Shown in pieces: positions 14,061 to 26,334 of a stretch of 64,000 bases of DNA. How positions within the stretch are numbered: position 1 is the first letter of the stretch; each line of letters begins with the position of its first letter. Source of the stretch: Paraspadella gotoi. Its lineage: Eukaryota; Chaetognatha. The stretch lies in NCBI GenBank assembly GCA_051294375.1, contig CM119267.1, positions 9,598,339 through 9,662,338 of the forward strand, given 5' to 3'. A model generated the notes under the pieces. The model saw nothing but the letters and a program-made list of their open reading frames with translations. It ran no database searches and had not been told where the DNA came from. A program made the position numbers and the translations under genes.

Positions 14061-14696
14061 TCCAGTGTCCACTCCGTAAATATAATGAGGCGAGCCAAGG
14101 GGTAATTCACCTGGGAACGTCTGGTCGACGCCCTCGCTACGACCTTTAATTTCTCTCGAATTCATGAATTAAAATGAGAGAGAGGGGAGAGAGAGAGAGA
14201 GAGTGAGAGAGAGAGAGGAGAATTTTTAATTCCCTCCGTCTCTCGCCCCCATGGAAAACTTCCGCGGTGTGAATGTGGGTTCGAGACTTGAAAGAATCCC
14301 CGGATCGGATTAATCGACGACGCGATTATCTCCCGATCGACTAAAATTTCTTCGATTTCGTCTGTGATGATTTGTATTGAGGACTTAATAATTTCGATAA
14401 ACACTGTCCAGCGGCGCTAATTGCCAAAATAGAAAAATAAGAATCCTTTTAATTCGTTTGATCAGTCGCGGTTTTCAAAAAAAAAAATAAATAAAATTGT
14501 TTTAAAAACAGATTTAGAAATGTGAAACGTCTGGTATGGCTCCCCCCATAAAAGTATTTTTTTATAGAAATTTTATTGGCTTACTTCTAAACGGGCTGAT
14601 AGACAGACCGACCGACCGAAAGTTTCGTCTATACTGTGCTCAGTCTTGCCGCGACTAAAAATCGTCGAGCATGGGTAAAAGGATGAGAGCTTTCCC

Positions 14697-14753
<57 letters not shown>

Positions 14754-16868
14754 ACACACACACTTTCCTCATTTCTCTCAAGAGCATTTTTTTCAAATAT
14801 TTCCCCCGGCGCGGGAAAGTGTGTAGATAACAATTGGAAAAGAATATCGGATAAATTTGCGTAAAGGGTAGGCGTCATCGTCACCATCGCGGTCGTCGTC
14901 GTCGTCGTCGTCGTCATCATGATCGTCGTCGTACTCGTCGCCACAGAAACCCACAATTTATAATTTTCGAAGTATTTTTCGAAGAGAATTCTAAAGATAG
15001 ATGAATTTTACCCCCCGCTCCCTTTGTTTATACATCTTTCTGTCTTTTCTCAAAATCGAAATTTATATAAAGTTTTCAATGTTTTTAAAGTTTTCAACGT
15101 GGCTTCACGCTTTTTCTCTTCTTTTGAAAAAAAAAAAGCGCTGGAGTTTTTGTCGTTTGTTTACCAAATTAAACTTCAAAATACGTTTTTTTTTCATTCG
15201 CCTTTTTTTTTCTCTAAAGTGAGAATGAGTTTAGTAAAAAAATTTCAATATTTAAATAAAAATTATTTTTATTTAAATAAATGAATGTTAAAGTAAAACT
15301 CGTTTATGCAAATCACGAAAAAGTGACGCGATTCTCGTAACAACTAAAATCCCTTCCTCGACGCGTCGTATGCAAATCCAATAGGCACATCTCCCTCGCA
15401 TACAGTCAGCCGGTTTCATGAAACGAGGCATATTAAGCCGGGCGGGATCGCATTTTGATTTTATGGGAATCTGAAACTCCAAGAAATCTATCTTTATCGT
15501 ATTTAAAATAATGTTACTACTCTCGCCATGAAAAACCCATAAAGCGATACTTTCTAGACTACGATATTTCCTATACTCGCGCGTGATTAACTCGAAATCT
15601 GATATTTTATTAATCATCAACATTTTTTTAAAAAAATTCTTTTTGGTTTCTTGTTTAAAATTTCTTGTGAGAAATTTATGATCACAATATGACTATTACG
15701 CTTTTACGAATTTAAACAAAACTAACCTGCAAATCGCTTTTAAAAAAACTCTACAAATAACATTCTTGTTTCTTTATAAACATGCTTCAAAATATCCTTC
15801 AAAAAATCCTTCCGAGCATCTTTTGTTTTGAATTTTAATCAGAAAATTTAACACGTTACGTGAAATTTACTCTTTTCTTTGCTTGAGGTTTTCCTTTGTT
15901 TTGATAGAAAAACACCTCAGGTTGTCTCGTCTTAAAATGAGGACAAATATTCAAAATAATACACCAGACAAAAAAATATGAAAATGTATTCAAGTTATTA
16001 AATTGAAATAGTAGGGGGGAAAAAACGTGATTAAGATTAAAAATCTCATTGCGAAACGATTACATTAACTGTGGATCAGTGTCTCTCTCTCTCTCTTTCT
16101 CTTTCTCTCTTTCTCTCTCTCTCTTTTTCTCCCTCGTTTACTCATAACTGATGCGGACGGATTCTCTTTCTTTTTCTCAACTTATCTTTGATCAAGTAGA
16201 AAAAAATTTCACGATTCACCGATTACGAAAGAAAACTTTCCATCTCTAACTTGCCGCCAAATCTTTCTCCTCTTCTCTCAATCTTTCTCTTTCCTTCACC
16301 TTTTTTTTCCCAAAGGTTTCTCATCTCTGAAAAATTTATCATTTTCATTCTTGCGTTAGAGAATGAAGAACTGGCGCATTTGCGACTTCTCCTTCCTACC
16401 TTTCCTTCGGCTGCCGACCTCGCTCCGCTCTTTGTAAATCGCTTTAGCTTTACCCCTCGAAAATTGTACAATTTTTTAAAAAAAATTGTTTCCCCTGTCT
16501 ATTTACACTACAGAATTTACAACTGTTAGGATTCGAATCCTTCAATACTTCACCCCGTTCAAACTGACATTGATTATGCTATTCAAGCATATTCTATTTA
16601 GGATTCATTAATATTTTTTCTTCTTTAATCAACATCTCATATTTTATTCAATTACTTCATTACCTTAATATGTTTTTAACCCTAAATGTGCAAGTTGAAA
16701 AAGATTTCAAGATTTTCAAGTATCAAAGTATTATTAGTGCCACTGTAACAGTTCAGCTTCAGCCCTTGAAAGCGATTTACATGTATTGCCGCAGCCACTG
16801 TTTTTTTTTAGGCACTAGATCTCCTTTTATTTTCTTTTTAGATCTATTGAAATTGGTACATACAACCA
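14061..16868. other. Non-coding DNA with several microsatellites
   Basis: Contains (GA)n at about 14,174-14,220, (CT)n plus (CA)n at 14,701-14,764, GTC-rich DNA at about 14,885-14,940, and a CTTT/CT tract at about 16,081-16,130. Nothing recognisable as an exon was found in this 2.8-kb stretch. Confidence 0.5.
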
Positions 16869-17058
16869 ACATAAAAATTATTCATTCATTTAATAATAAG
16901 CTATCTTGCCCCTGACTTTGGACAGGCTATAGTGGTTTAAGGCCTCCATCACTATTACAAGATAATGACATAGCAGTCCCTGCAAGCTTTCAATCAAGAG
17001 TCTTTCACAGTCTCGTTTATTCACTCCAGAGTACCTGCTTCCCTATCAATGAAGTGGT
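16869..17058 (+). mobile_element. Dispersed repeat with CCCCTGACTTT...ACAGGCT block
   Basis: The first part (TTCATTTAATAATAAGC, then CCCCTGACTTTGGACAGGCTAT) recurs in the same orientation at about 56,047-56,096 and 63,381-63,450. The second part (16,940-17,058) recurs inverted at 13,941-14,060. Together they define one dispersed family with copies truncated differently. No transposase or RT is present. Confidence 0.75.
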
Positions 17059-17700
17059 ATAATATTTCAAAGGATGTTTCAATTGTATGAAAAGACCGCT
17101 TCCTTTTATCGATTAATTTTCTAAAGATGGTGACTATGTATTTTACATCTCTTCGCTCCCCATGAATTTCGATGCTTATACGTACAACAGTACAAGTACA
17201 AATTAAAATGAGACTAAGTGGAAACAATTTCGAATACAAAATAGGGTTTTGCAAGGAAAAAGCGCACCAAAACGAATTATGGTTGCCTCTCTCTCTCCGT
17301 CAATTGTTTTTCTTAATTTTTCTAAACAAAAACGAAAATTTTGGGAACCGACTTCAAAAATAACCATTTGTTATTTTTAAACTGCCTTGAAAAAAAGCCT
17401 TGGGGAAAACGCTCAAAACAAAAGTAAATAGTAAGAAACAATTTAAGTAAAATTTAAGCACCTCCGCCGTTATTTATCTATGTATTCTATTTTTTTTTTC
17501 AAGGTAACAACTTTATTGAAGACTTTTTTCTACTTTTTTTACATCAAATTTTTTAACCAAAACCGATTTTGGGCGGCATTGCGATACAACAGGGTTCAAA
17601 CATTAAGCTATAAAGATCAATATCATCGATTCATCATTCTTTTTCATATTTTCTTTTTGTCATTTTTATATTTTTTCTATTTTTCAACGAAATTAAAATC
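17059..17700. other. AT-rich non-coding DNA
   Basis: Nothing recognised on either strand. Confidence 0.45.
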
Positions 17701-18115
17701 CCAACAAAAAAAAACGAACCGAAAGAGCGTTCTCGGCAAAATGGACGCATCTCGTGGAAAATCGGGAAAACGTTTTCCCTTCGTTGGTCGAGTAATTGAT
17801 TCCGTCTTGCGGGGCGAAGGTTCATCGATCAACTTTCGCCACGGTTTTTGAAAGGTAAGTGTGGACTCAGGGCGGTGGGTGGGAAAACAAGGAGCCGGGG
17901 GGTGAGGGGTAAAGTGACGCCGAGCAAACGAGGTTCGGACGTCGTAAAAACGAAAAACCCAAAGGCGGAATTTGTCGGCGCCGATCATGCGTGATTTCCA
18001 TCGTCGGCGGAAAGTTGATGGGGGGGCGTTAGGGGGGCTGCGGCGGGGAGAGGGCGGCGGCGGCGGGATGCGGCGGCGGTAGTGACTCCAAGCGACAAGG
18101 ACGACGACGAGCGAC
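17701..18115 (+). promoter_or_regulatory. CpG-rich island with a candidate first exon
   Basis: An abruptly GC- and CpG-rich segment in AT-rich DNA, with G-runs and GGCGGCGG repeats at about 18,000-18,080. A short + strand open frame from 17,741 ends in TGA next to a good donor, AAAG|GTAAGTG with GT at 17,855. This could be a 5' UTR exon with a short upstream ORF. No downstream exon was identified, so the gene it would serve is unknown. Confidence 0.3.
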
Positions 18116-18995
18116 AAATATACGCGGATTTTATGAAAACGAAAACGAAATTTTTCATAACACAGAGGACCTTGAACTAATATCAGGATTCCTGTTCTAA
18201 AAATATATAAGTCGCGGTACAACAAAACAAATTGAACGACAACAACAATTCCGATGGTGAGAACATTTGAATAATCTCTCCATAACGGACACTGATTTTT
18301 TTTTATATATAAACTAGTCTTAAATAAATATAAACAACAAGGATCCAAAGGAATGAACACGTCGCATTCGTTTCCGGGTAGATAGAAAAAAAAAGGACGG
18401 AGAAAAAAATGCTTAAAAAAAAAATCGCACAATGACAAACGGTACGCACCAGACACGAAGCTGCTAAGTCGACCGTAATTTTTCAAACGGAAGCTTTTAA
18501 CAATTTCTAACTTACATCCCCACTGCCCCCCTCTCTGCTTTAAGGCTTTTTTTTTTTTTGCTTCATTTTCATTTATTCTGTCGCGTTTTTGTGAGCGTTT
18601 CGGTTTTAATCTTATTATTTTTCTTTTTTTTTTAAGCTGAGATAGAAATTTTTTGGACTGGAAGAGAGGAGTAGAGGGTTAGAACTTCGAGAAAAAAATA
18701 AAGAAAGAGTGAAAGAAAGAAAGAGACAGAGAGTAATGTAGAAAGATCCGTTTGATTTAAATTTTCCCGCGTTTAACTTCTTCCTTCCCTTCGCTTTCGA
18801 AGCGAGTCTTCACTTTCGAGATAAATTTAAAATGGCCCTAACACATTACCCGTGGAACCTAAGAGTAAGTGCTAATCTAAGGCTAAGTGCTAACCTAAGG
18901 CTAAGTGCTACCTTGAGGCTAAGTGCGACAAGTGTCTGAGGTCGGCGACTTAATAGTCGTCGTCGTTGATGTTTTCGTTTCCAACGCATTGAGTC
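18116..18995. repeat. Non-coding DNA with an 18-bp tandem repeat
   Basis: Four copies of an 18-bp unit (CTAAGGCTAAGTGCTAAC type) lie at about 18,853-18,928. The remainder has T-runs and no recognised gene. Confidence 0.7.
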
Positions 18996-18997
18996 GT

Positions 18998-19703
18998 TAT
19001 TGCGTAACGCATCCATCTGACCTTTTGCGTCGCAGTAATTCCCGTTAGGTTAGACTTAGTCAACAACTTTTTTCTTATAACGATGTAACTATATATATAT
19101 TTGTGGCCTCATCTCTTTTTCTACTACATATTTGTCCATTAAAGCAAAAATATTAAAATCAAGTATAAAAAAATTTTTAAAAATTAATTTTTATTTTTCA
19201 ATTTTCGCTTACGCCGATATTTATAAATAGTTTACATAATTGTAAAATAGTTTTCTTATTTTTAAAAGCAGATTCGAATTACTCACGAAAAGTTGATAAA
19301 AGGAAATATAACTCTTTTTAAAAAAATATATCATTAAGTGGGTTAAAATCCTAAAAAACTATTAGAATTAACCTATAATTAAATTTTAGATTTTTGAAAT
19401 ATAGTTTTTTGAATTTTTGGCTAACTTACGGAAAAAATTTTTGATTAAGACTTATATATTCTTTTATAAACTTTTTATGCGGAATTAGAATCTGCTTTCA
19501 AAACTCAGAAAAGATTATTTTAAAATTTTGATATTTTCTATGGTGAGTACAATGACATAGTATATATTTATACATATTTTATTACATATTTATAGATAGT
19601 CTATGTATAAATATGGGAGTTTACGAAAATTGAGAAATTTTAAAAAAAGATTTGTTCTTTAGTCCAAGACTGTTCATGATCAACTATTCGACTACGCATT
19701 ATT
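18998..19703. mobile_element. Second foldback MITE copy, diverged
   Basis: Shares with the 10,804 element the internal blocks AGTTGATAAAAGGAAATATAA and ATCATTAAGTGGGTT and their inverted partners further right. The right end ACTACGCATTAT (19,691-19,702) matches the TIR of the first copy with changes. The left end near 18,998 (TTATTGCGTAAC) is only a guess. Just outside, 19,706-19,745 carries a short CCAATGTCCATTGT repeat. Confidence 0.6.
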
Positions 19704-20054
19704 GTCCAATGTCCATTGTCCAATGTCCATCTTTGTCCGATTGACGATTTTCTCTCCTAATCCTTCGACGTTGACGTCGCTTGATTGACGTCATCCAGTC
19801 CGATTGCGTAGCTGTCGTTGTTGTTGCCATTAATTAGGCGAATCAGGACTAATAAGTCGGTGATCAATAGACGAAAATCTATATATATTATATAAGAATC
19901 TCAATTAAATCCAAAAGCCTCCAAGCGAGCAGAGATTTTTTTAAATTCGTACAAGGTTGTGCAAATATTTCCTCCTTTCCCGCCTCGCCAGGTTTGCTCC
20001 GCCATAAAGCCTGCGATAAATATCCGTAACTTACCCATTCACGTGGGGTTGCGT

Positions 20055-20113
<59 letters not shown>

Positions 20114-20559
20114 TGTGTGTGTGTGATAATCATATTTGAAACCCATATATTGTGGTAAATGTAGTAGTAAATTCTTCACGTGTTAACCTATCAAAGGCTC
20201 TACATAATTCAGCTTTGAAATAAATAAAGAACGGTTGATCCGATCTTCGCTGGCGCAACCCCTTTTAGCGAAAACCAAACGAAAATTTGCGAAGGCTTTC
20301 AGGAAAAACCACGCCCATTTATTGAGAATTTTTTTAACTCCGAGTTTGCCATAGTAGTACACAGTTGAATAATAATATGCTAACGTTAGGGATGAAATTT
20401 TAAATGTTTGTAAATATTTTTATGGCAAATCGGCAATCGAAAATGATACTTTACCAGCTATACTCAACTACAAGGGGTGTGAAAAACCATGGCTTTTAAA
20501 AAGCTTAGAAAATCCATCAAATTCTAACTGAAGTGGTTTGTTTTGGATTTGAGTAAAAA
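19704..20559. other. Non-coding DNA upstream of the oxidase gene
   Basis: Contains a compound microsatellite, (GA)n at about 20,057-20,110 followed by (TG)n to 20,124. No exon is recognised. Confidence 0.5.
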
Positions 20560-20595
20560 TATATAAGCTTTAAACCGGAGTAGAAGCCTCACACG
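20560..20595 (+). promoter_or_regulatory. Candidate core promoter of the oxidase gene
   Basis: TATATAAG at 20,560 is followed about 28 bp later by CTCACACG near 20,586-20,593, a plausible initiator. The spacing fits a TATA-Inr pair. It lies upstream of a 5' exon with a good donor and just over 300 bp from the start codon. Inferred from sequence only. Confidence 0.45.
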
Positions 20596-20814
20596 GAATT
20601 ACGATTGCCAATTGGTGGATTAAAGGAGGAAAAGGAGGGAAGCTTTCTGATTGGTTCTTTGGTCCCTATCCTTACCGCGAACGCTTATGCTCTTCCTTTT
20701 CCCGAATTAATGTCGCGAATCTTTTTACATTCAAGGGCAGTTGCAGATTTTTATCCATCTTTTACTAATCATTTTATGTTCAGAGTCTCCTGCTTAGCTT
20801 TTACAGCTCATCTG
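20590..20814 (+). other. Probable 5' UTR exon of the oxidase gene
   Basis: The donor CTG|GTAAGT (GT at 20,815) pairs with the acceptor TTTTGACAG at 20,873-20,881, a 67-bp intron. In the frame of the oxidase start codon this exon has a stop and no later ATG. It is therefore most simply untranslated leader. A frame starting at 20,605 is open but in a different phase. Confidence 0.45.
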
Positions 20815-20889
20815 GTAAGTTTATTGAATCATTTTGAACTTTTCTTTTTCCGTGAAATTATATTTTTTTTGGTTTTGACAGTTATAAAA

Positions 20890-23046
20890 ATGGCTTGCCG
20901 TCCAGTTCCGTTGAAGCCTCCTTGCGAATATGACGCTATTACCTACGACATCAAAACTCTGGAGTGTAAGTCACCACGTGAAATATGATTTAAAAAAAAC
21001 TCGATACTAACCTCGCTATCACATCTCTTTTCCACAGCCTCTCTCCAGTTCCAGAACCTCTGGACGCCTGATTTGGCCGACGTCCTCGCCGGCAAGAAGG
21101 CGAATCCCGAGAGCGTAAAGCGCGAGGTGAAGATCGCCATCGTGGGAGGAGGCCCCGCGGGTTTGATGGCCGCTTACGAATTGCAGAAGATTCCCGACGC
21201 CAAGATTACGGTGTTCGAACAAGCGGACCGCATCGGCGGGAGAATCATGACCGTCGGTGAGTTACACTTAGTGCGTTATAATTTGACCCAGACCAATTAT
21301 CTTGTAATTTCGACTAAATGAATTCAAACTTCAAGATTACGTTTTTACTAAATTTATCCCTTTAATCCAGGATACCACGGTCACTTGGAGAAGGACGCTC
21401 GTGGCCGGGACTTCTGGACCGAAAAGATCACCTACGGCGAAGCCGGCGGAATGCGTCTGCCGCTTCCGCCGCAGAATTACATGAAGGCCAAGTATTTCGA
21501 TAAGAAAGACGTCAACCTAGAAATCAGCAAATTCACCAACGCGGAAATCAACCAACTGCTCCACGGCAAGGCTCCTTACGAGTTCGTCGTGGACGAGGAT
21601 TTCCCAATGCCGATCATTCGTCACTACATCAAGGAGATGGAGATTCCCGTGAAGAGGTTCAACATGAGCGTCGCCGCGGCCACCATCGACGTCGATTTCG
21701 ACGGCAAGAAGTTCGAAGGCTACTACGTTCGCGGAGACGATGGTCACCTGTATGACGAGAACAAGAAGACTCTGGAAGAAAACTTCAAGACCTTTCTCGA
21801 GCAGAACACCACCGGCGACGTTCTCCAGTGGATCAAGGACGTCGGAGATCTTTCCGCTTATTTGGATTTCAGCATCACGAACCGCGTCCAGGCCGATCTT
21901 CGTCAGCTGACCCCCGAAAAGTGGGACGACTACCTTTCCGACTGGAACCTCACTTATCGCAAATGCCTGACCGAGGCCAAGAACAACAAAGGTAGCCTGG
22001 ATTTCAAGAAATGGCCGGAGAGCATCATCGATTTTTACCAAGACGTCTACCGTATGGGAATGGATGACGTAATCAGCAGCGCGGTAATTGAAACCGATCT
22101 TGGCCATTGGTGGCAAGATACCGGAATGTATTGTCCGGTCTATGGTATGCACTCGATCTACGAGAAGCCTCCCACGATCGGTAATGACGAAACGTCGTCC
22201 AAGGATCTTCCGGCTAAAGCTTTGGGATTCAAGGATCGATTCAACAGCAAGGTCAATATCCATTGCAACGGTCGCGTCACCGGCGTAAAGCGTGACTCCA
22301 CTAATGGCAAGATCGACGTCACCGTCATGGAAAGGCCCCTCGTTTCGTCTTTGTTTTTCGGCACCGAAGAGGTTCATGAATTTGACGCTGTCATGCTGAC
22401 TGTCCCGCCTCATTGCATGAAGGACATCAAGGTGACCGGCTTTCCCAATCTGCCCGACGTGGCCACGATCGATCTGCCTTACATGAAGCTTTCCAAGAAC
22501 ATGTACGAGTTTACGTCGATGTTTTGGCGCGAAAAAGATGGCGCCAGTCACAACCGCGGCGACTTCAAGATGAACGGCTACAACGGGTTTTTGACGGCAT
22601 CGAAATCGAGCGAAAAGGGATTCCTTTCTCAGCTTCGCTACTCGACTCCGGACGAAGGCAATGTCATCATGAACTACGAGTTCGCCGAAAACGCCGAAGT
22701 GGCGTCCAAGCACGACGACGACACCATTCTCAATTTCGTGCAGAAGTTCCACACCGGAATCAGCGTGAAGAACGAGGCCGTCATCAAATCCGCCAACAGT
22801 TGCACGGTCGGCAAATTCCGGGCTCCTTGGATGAACCTGAGCGGCATGCCTTACACCGCTGATCACGTGGCCACCATGAAGAAGTTCTGCAACTATGGAG
22901 ACGTGCAGGGTCTTTACTTTGCCGGCGACGCCTGGTCCTTCAAGCCGCAGTGGCAGGAGGGATCCTTTTACACGGCCCTTCACGCAGTCTTCAGGCTGAT
23001 CAACAACTTCTCTGGCAAGAACGATCCCGATCCCTTTCAATATTAA
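20890..23046 (+). CDS. FAD-dependent amine oxidase, L-amino-acid-oxidase type (spliced, 656 aa)
   Basis: Coding exons are 20,890-20,965, 21,038-21,256 and 21,371-23,046. Both introns are GT-AG with matching phases, giving 1,971 nt. The protein is a probable flavoenzyme of the amine oxidase family, which typically oxidises an amino acid or amine with FAD and releases H2O2 and ammonia. Seen directly: the ADP-binding motif IAIVGGGPAG (residues about 58-67), a ribose-binding acidic residue in VFEQ (E86), RIGGR (90-94), the LAAO-like EAGGMRLP (122-129), and the C-terminal FAD contact FAGDAW with a following WQEG (about 615-629). The N-terminus has about 55 residues before the FAD motif and no signal peptide, so the product looks cytosolic, unlike secreted LAAOs. 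The exact substrate cannot be read from sequence. The coding GC is far above the flanks, and only two introns interrupt it. Confidence 0.93.
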
Positions 23047-23105
23047 TTTTCGAAAGTGTTTTTAAACGAATTTGCAACTGAATTTTATGTGACGTTACTT
23101 TTTTA

Positions 23106-23111
23106 AATAAA
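23106..23111 (+). terminator. Poly(A) signal AATAAA of the oxidase gene
   Basis: A canonical hexamer 60 bp after the TAA stop codon, in an AT-rich 3' UTR. Confidence 0.75.
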
Positions 23112-23379
23112 TTCTAATTTTCTTCATTTACAAGCTTTTCTTATTTTAGCAAGAGTAGGAAGGTCAAAGTTTTCAATCAATTGGTTGTCTGACGATTTAG
23201 TTCTACCTGGATCCTGTAAAGCAGGCTGACCACCTCCGCTAATGCAACCTAAACAGTTGATGGGCTGTAAATTACTGAAGTTTTCGTGCTGCAATGTATT
23301 AGTTTAATCTGTAAATTTCTTTTACATTAACCTCTTTATGTTAAAAAAATAACTACCCTAACGCTAATCATCGAATATG

Positions 23380-24300
23380 AAATAAAAACTTAATATTAAA
23401 AGACATAAATTTCGGACATGTTTCGACTTCAATGTAAACCTTCAGCGCAAAACGAATTGATTTCTGAAAAATATTCAGATTTCACATTCATTTTTGCGCT
23501 GAAGGCTTACATTAAAACAAACGTGTCAATTTGTTTCTTTAAAACTCGTACGTAAACAATTCATTTTCTACCTTAAACATAACAATAGAATTATTTGGTA
23601 ATTAAAATTTGTATCACTGAACAAAAGGTATTGCGCAAGTAACACGATGCTAGAGGAAAAACAAACTAGCACCAACTGATAGTACCTAAGGTTGGTTGCA
23701 AACGTCAAATAGTTTCCCACAATTTTCATATGCAGATTGATTTTTTCTAATTTTAACTTGGTCACAACCGTTAATAGCTCTTAAAAGTTAGACTACTCAT
23801 TTACATTACTGGCTTTTTATATTCGCCGACCGGGATTTTGCGGTCGATAATTTTTTTCTCGCAAAAATAAAGAACTGAAGGATAACTTTTATAAATTCTT
23901 AACCGCCCCTGACCGAACCATTTAAAAAATATAACACAAAAATATTGTTTCCTTTCCTTGTTTACATACGAGTTTTAAGAAACAAATTTTGAATATGTTA
24001 CGCCTTCAATGTAAACCTCCGTCAGTTCAAAAACATTGATTTATAAAATTATTTTTACAGACTTTGAAGTTTGAGTCTGTGAAATTTCTTAAACTCGTAT
24101 GTAAACAATTTATTTTCTACCTCAAACATAAAAATAGCAGTTAAAATAAATTTAAAACTGTTTATAAAATTTGTATTACTGAATAAAAAGGTATATTACA
24201 CAGTGAGACTCGACGCCGGAAGAAAAACAAAAATAAATTCACAAAGCACCGACCGGTAGTACCTAAGGTTGGTTACGGACGTCGAATAGTAAAGTTGCCC
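23380..24300. repeat. Duplicated foldback repeat, about 550-bp period
   Basis: Copy A (about 23,412-23,735) and copy B (about 23,955-24,300) share blocks in order: ACTCGTACGTAAACAATT against ACTCGTATGTAAACAATT, TTTGTATCACTGAA against TTTGTATTACTGAA, and GTACCTAAGGTTGGTT. Each has an inverted-repeat core. In A, AATGTAAACCTTCAGCGCAAAA at 23,431-23,452 pairs with 23,491-23,513. In B, TTGTTTACATACGAGTTTTA near 23,958 pairs with AAACTCGTATGTAAACAA near 24,094. This looks like a tandemly duplicated foldback element. No coding content. Confidence 0.75.
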
Positions 24301-25499
24301 ACATTACTTAATATACTACACTTAATTCATTTCTAAAACGTTCGAAAACTCGCCCTAACCGATTCTCGGTCTCGTCCAATTTCGAGGCAAAGCGCAATGG
24401 GCTGGGATTGAATGACCGAAAGGCCACGGCCGACTCCATCCGGTGAAAACAATTGGGGCGTAAGGGAAGAGGCCGTGATTTTCTTCATCCAGGAACGGAA
24501 ATTGGAACCGCCTTTTTTTTTTACTCGATTTCAGGCGCGCAGAAGAGCTTGCGTGCAAATGCACGCGAGTTGCGTCACGAATTTCTTTTGCCAAGGTTGC
24601 AAACCGAAGCTAGGGGTTAGGGGGGGAGGGAAGCTGGAGCCGGCTTATTAGTCGAACGGCCGAACAAAGAATAACAGGCGTCGCCTGACGACGAAAGACG
24701 GCTCGCGCGCCTGGAGGTAATTTCGCCCGGTTCCCCTGTACGACGTCCGGCTAATTTTGTTTAGGCGGCCGTTGAAAGCGAACACCTGGGACCCTGGCGC
24801 TCCGCGAACGGTCAAGAGGGAACCGGCTCTGTTCGCCGCCGCAAAACCCGATTTTCGGGTCTACGACGCCGCGGGGAATCTGGCTTTTTCGACGCGCTAC
24901 GAAGGCGTTCCACGAGAGAGAGAGCGAGAGAACGAGTTTGGTCCCCAGGGACATTTTCGCCTCTGATGACTTTTAATTTTGACCTCGGCAACCCGGGAGA
25001 GCTGCATCTCCAAGCTCTTCTCATATGATTCCCCAGAGAAGAGGGCGTGGTCGTTGCTACGACACGCGAACAACGGACACGCCCTCTCGCCGCGATTGCA
25101 TATTTTTTGGTCGACGAACCCGACGTCGATGTGAGGGGAAAGAAGATGGCGTTCAAACAAAATGGCGACGATTAGGTTTTCAAAAATAGCTCGAAAACAT
25201 TTGGAACTGACTGAAGAAGTGGGGGGGGGGAAAGAGGTGAAATAACTGCGAATAATCGCGGCTTTTAAACTTCTCGCGTATGATTAATTTTTGTGAAGTT
25301 TACATTAAAATACAACTATTATTTATTCTTCTATGTCGGCAATCAATTTGCATTACAATCCGTTAAGAGAACCCGGCCTTCTTACGTAAGTTCCGGGATA
25401 CGAGCCTGGAATATATTCCTTTTTTTCTTATTTAACATTTGCCCTCAACGAAATCTCTATCTCGCTTCCTTTCCCCCCCCCCTCCTTCTACACGAGCGC
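24301..25499. other. GC-richer non-coding DNA, no gene recognised
   Basis: CpG-rich between about 24,500 and 25,160. Several overlapping frames of 65-115 codons occur on both strands without any family motif. A run of G lies at about 25,221-25,230. Confidence 0.4.
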
Positions 25500-25687
25500 G
25501 GGCGATGATTACGCGATTGAGCGACGTCTCTCGCGCTCGTTACGCGATCAGATTCTTCGCCTCGCGTCGGTCTCTCACGAAGGTCTCACGCCGTCGGACT
25601 CTCGCCGCCGGCCAAGTCGGATCACGTCCCGCGGCTTCATTGAATTTACCGCCACGGTTGTCGACTCGACCTCGTTTCCGAATTTTC
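25500..25687 (+). promoter_or_regulatory. CpG-rich segment with a candidate first exon
   Basis: A CpG-dense stretch with an initiator-like GATCAGATTC near 25,545. It ends in a strong donor, TTTTC|GTGAGT with GT at 25,688. It could be a 5' UTR exon of the peptide receptor gene about 6 kb downstream, but no transcript evidence links them. Confidence 0.3.
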
Positions 25688-26255
25688 GTGAGTCGAGTCG
25701 TTCGTAATAATTTGTGACGTTCACGGCCGCTGACGTCGAGTTGCCGGGAGTGACGAAGAAAACTGACGCGAAAACTGACCAGAAAACCGACCCAGAAAAC
25801 GATTTTTACGAGTCGGCTTTGAGTAATGATACTTTAAATCTTTTTTTTTATTACGGTTCGACTCTCGAATCGTATTAATGGTACTTAATTTTACTCAAAA
25901 ACAATGAAAATCAAACGACCTGAATTCTAATATTAATAATCAGGCAAGCGTATCTCACTGCTAGTGTTTCAAACTATGATTATACAGAAATAGTTAACTC
26001 GAGGGAATTTTTAAGCGAAAACTAAATGAGGTCTTCGTTAATATCAATTGTTTCAATAACAATTATATTGAAAAGGGCCTCGCTGGCCACTCCGAGCTTC
26101 GACGAAAACGGTTCGTTTTTTCCCCTTTTCTCTTTTAAAGTTAAAACCCCTCGCGAGGTAAGTCACCTGTCGCACAGACTCATATCTTTACGACTTCCCC
26201 AGGAGACGGTTTGCCAAGGTCCTTCGTTCTTCCTCTTCTTATAGGTCTTTTGCTA

Positions 26256-26334
<79 letters not shown>

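Noticed and set aside
16515-16545. T-arm-like AGGATTCGAATCCT as part of a tRNA
   Set aside because: No acceptor, D or anticodon arms can be drawn in the preceding 70 bases.
21517-23040. 507-codon open frame on the - strand opposite the oxidase gene
   Set aside because: It is a shadow of a GC-rich, codon-biased exon. It lacks any family motif and would need to span no introns of its own, while the + strand has full FAD signatures and matched splice phases.
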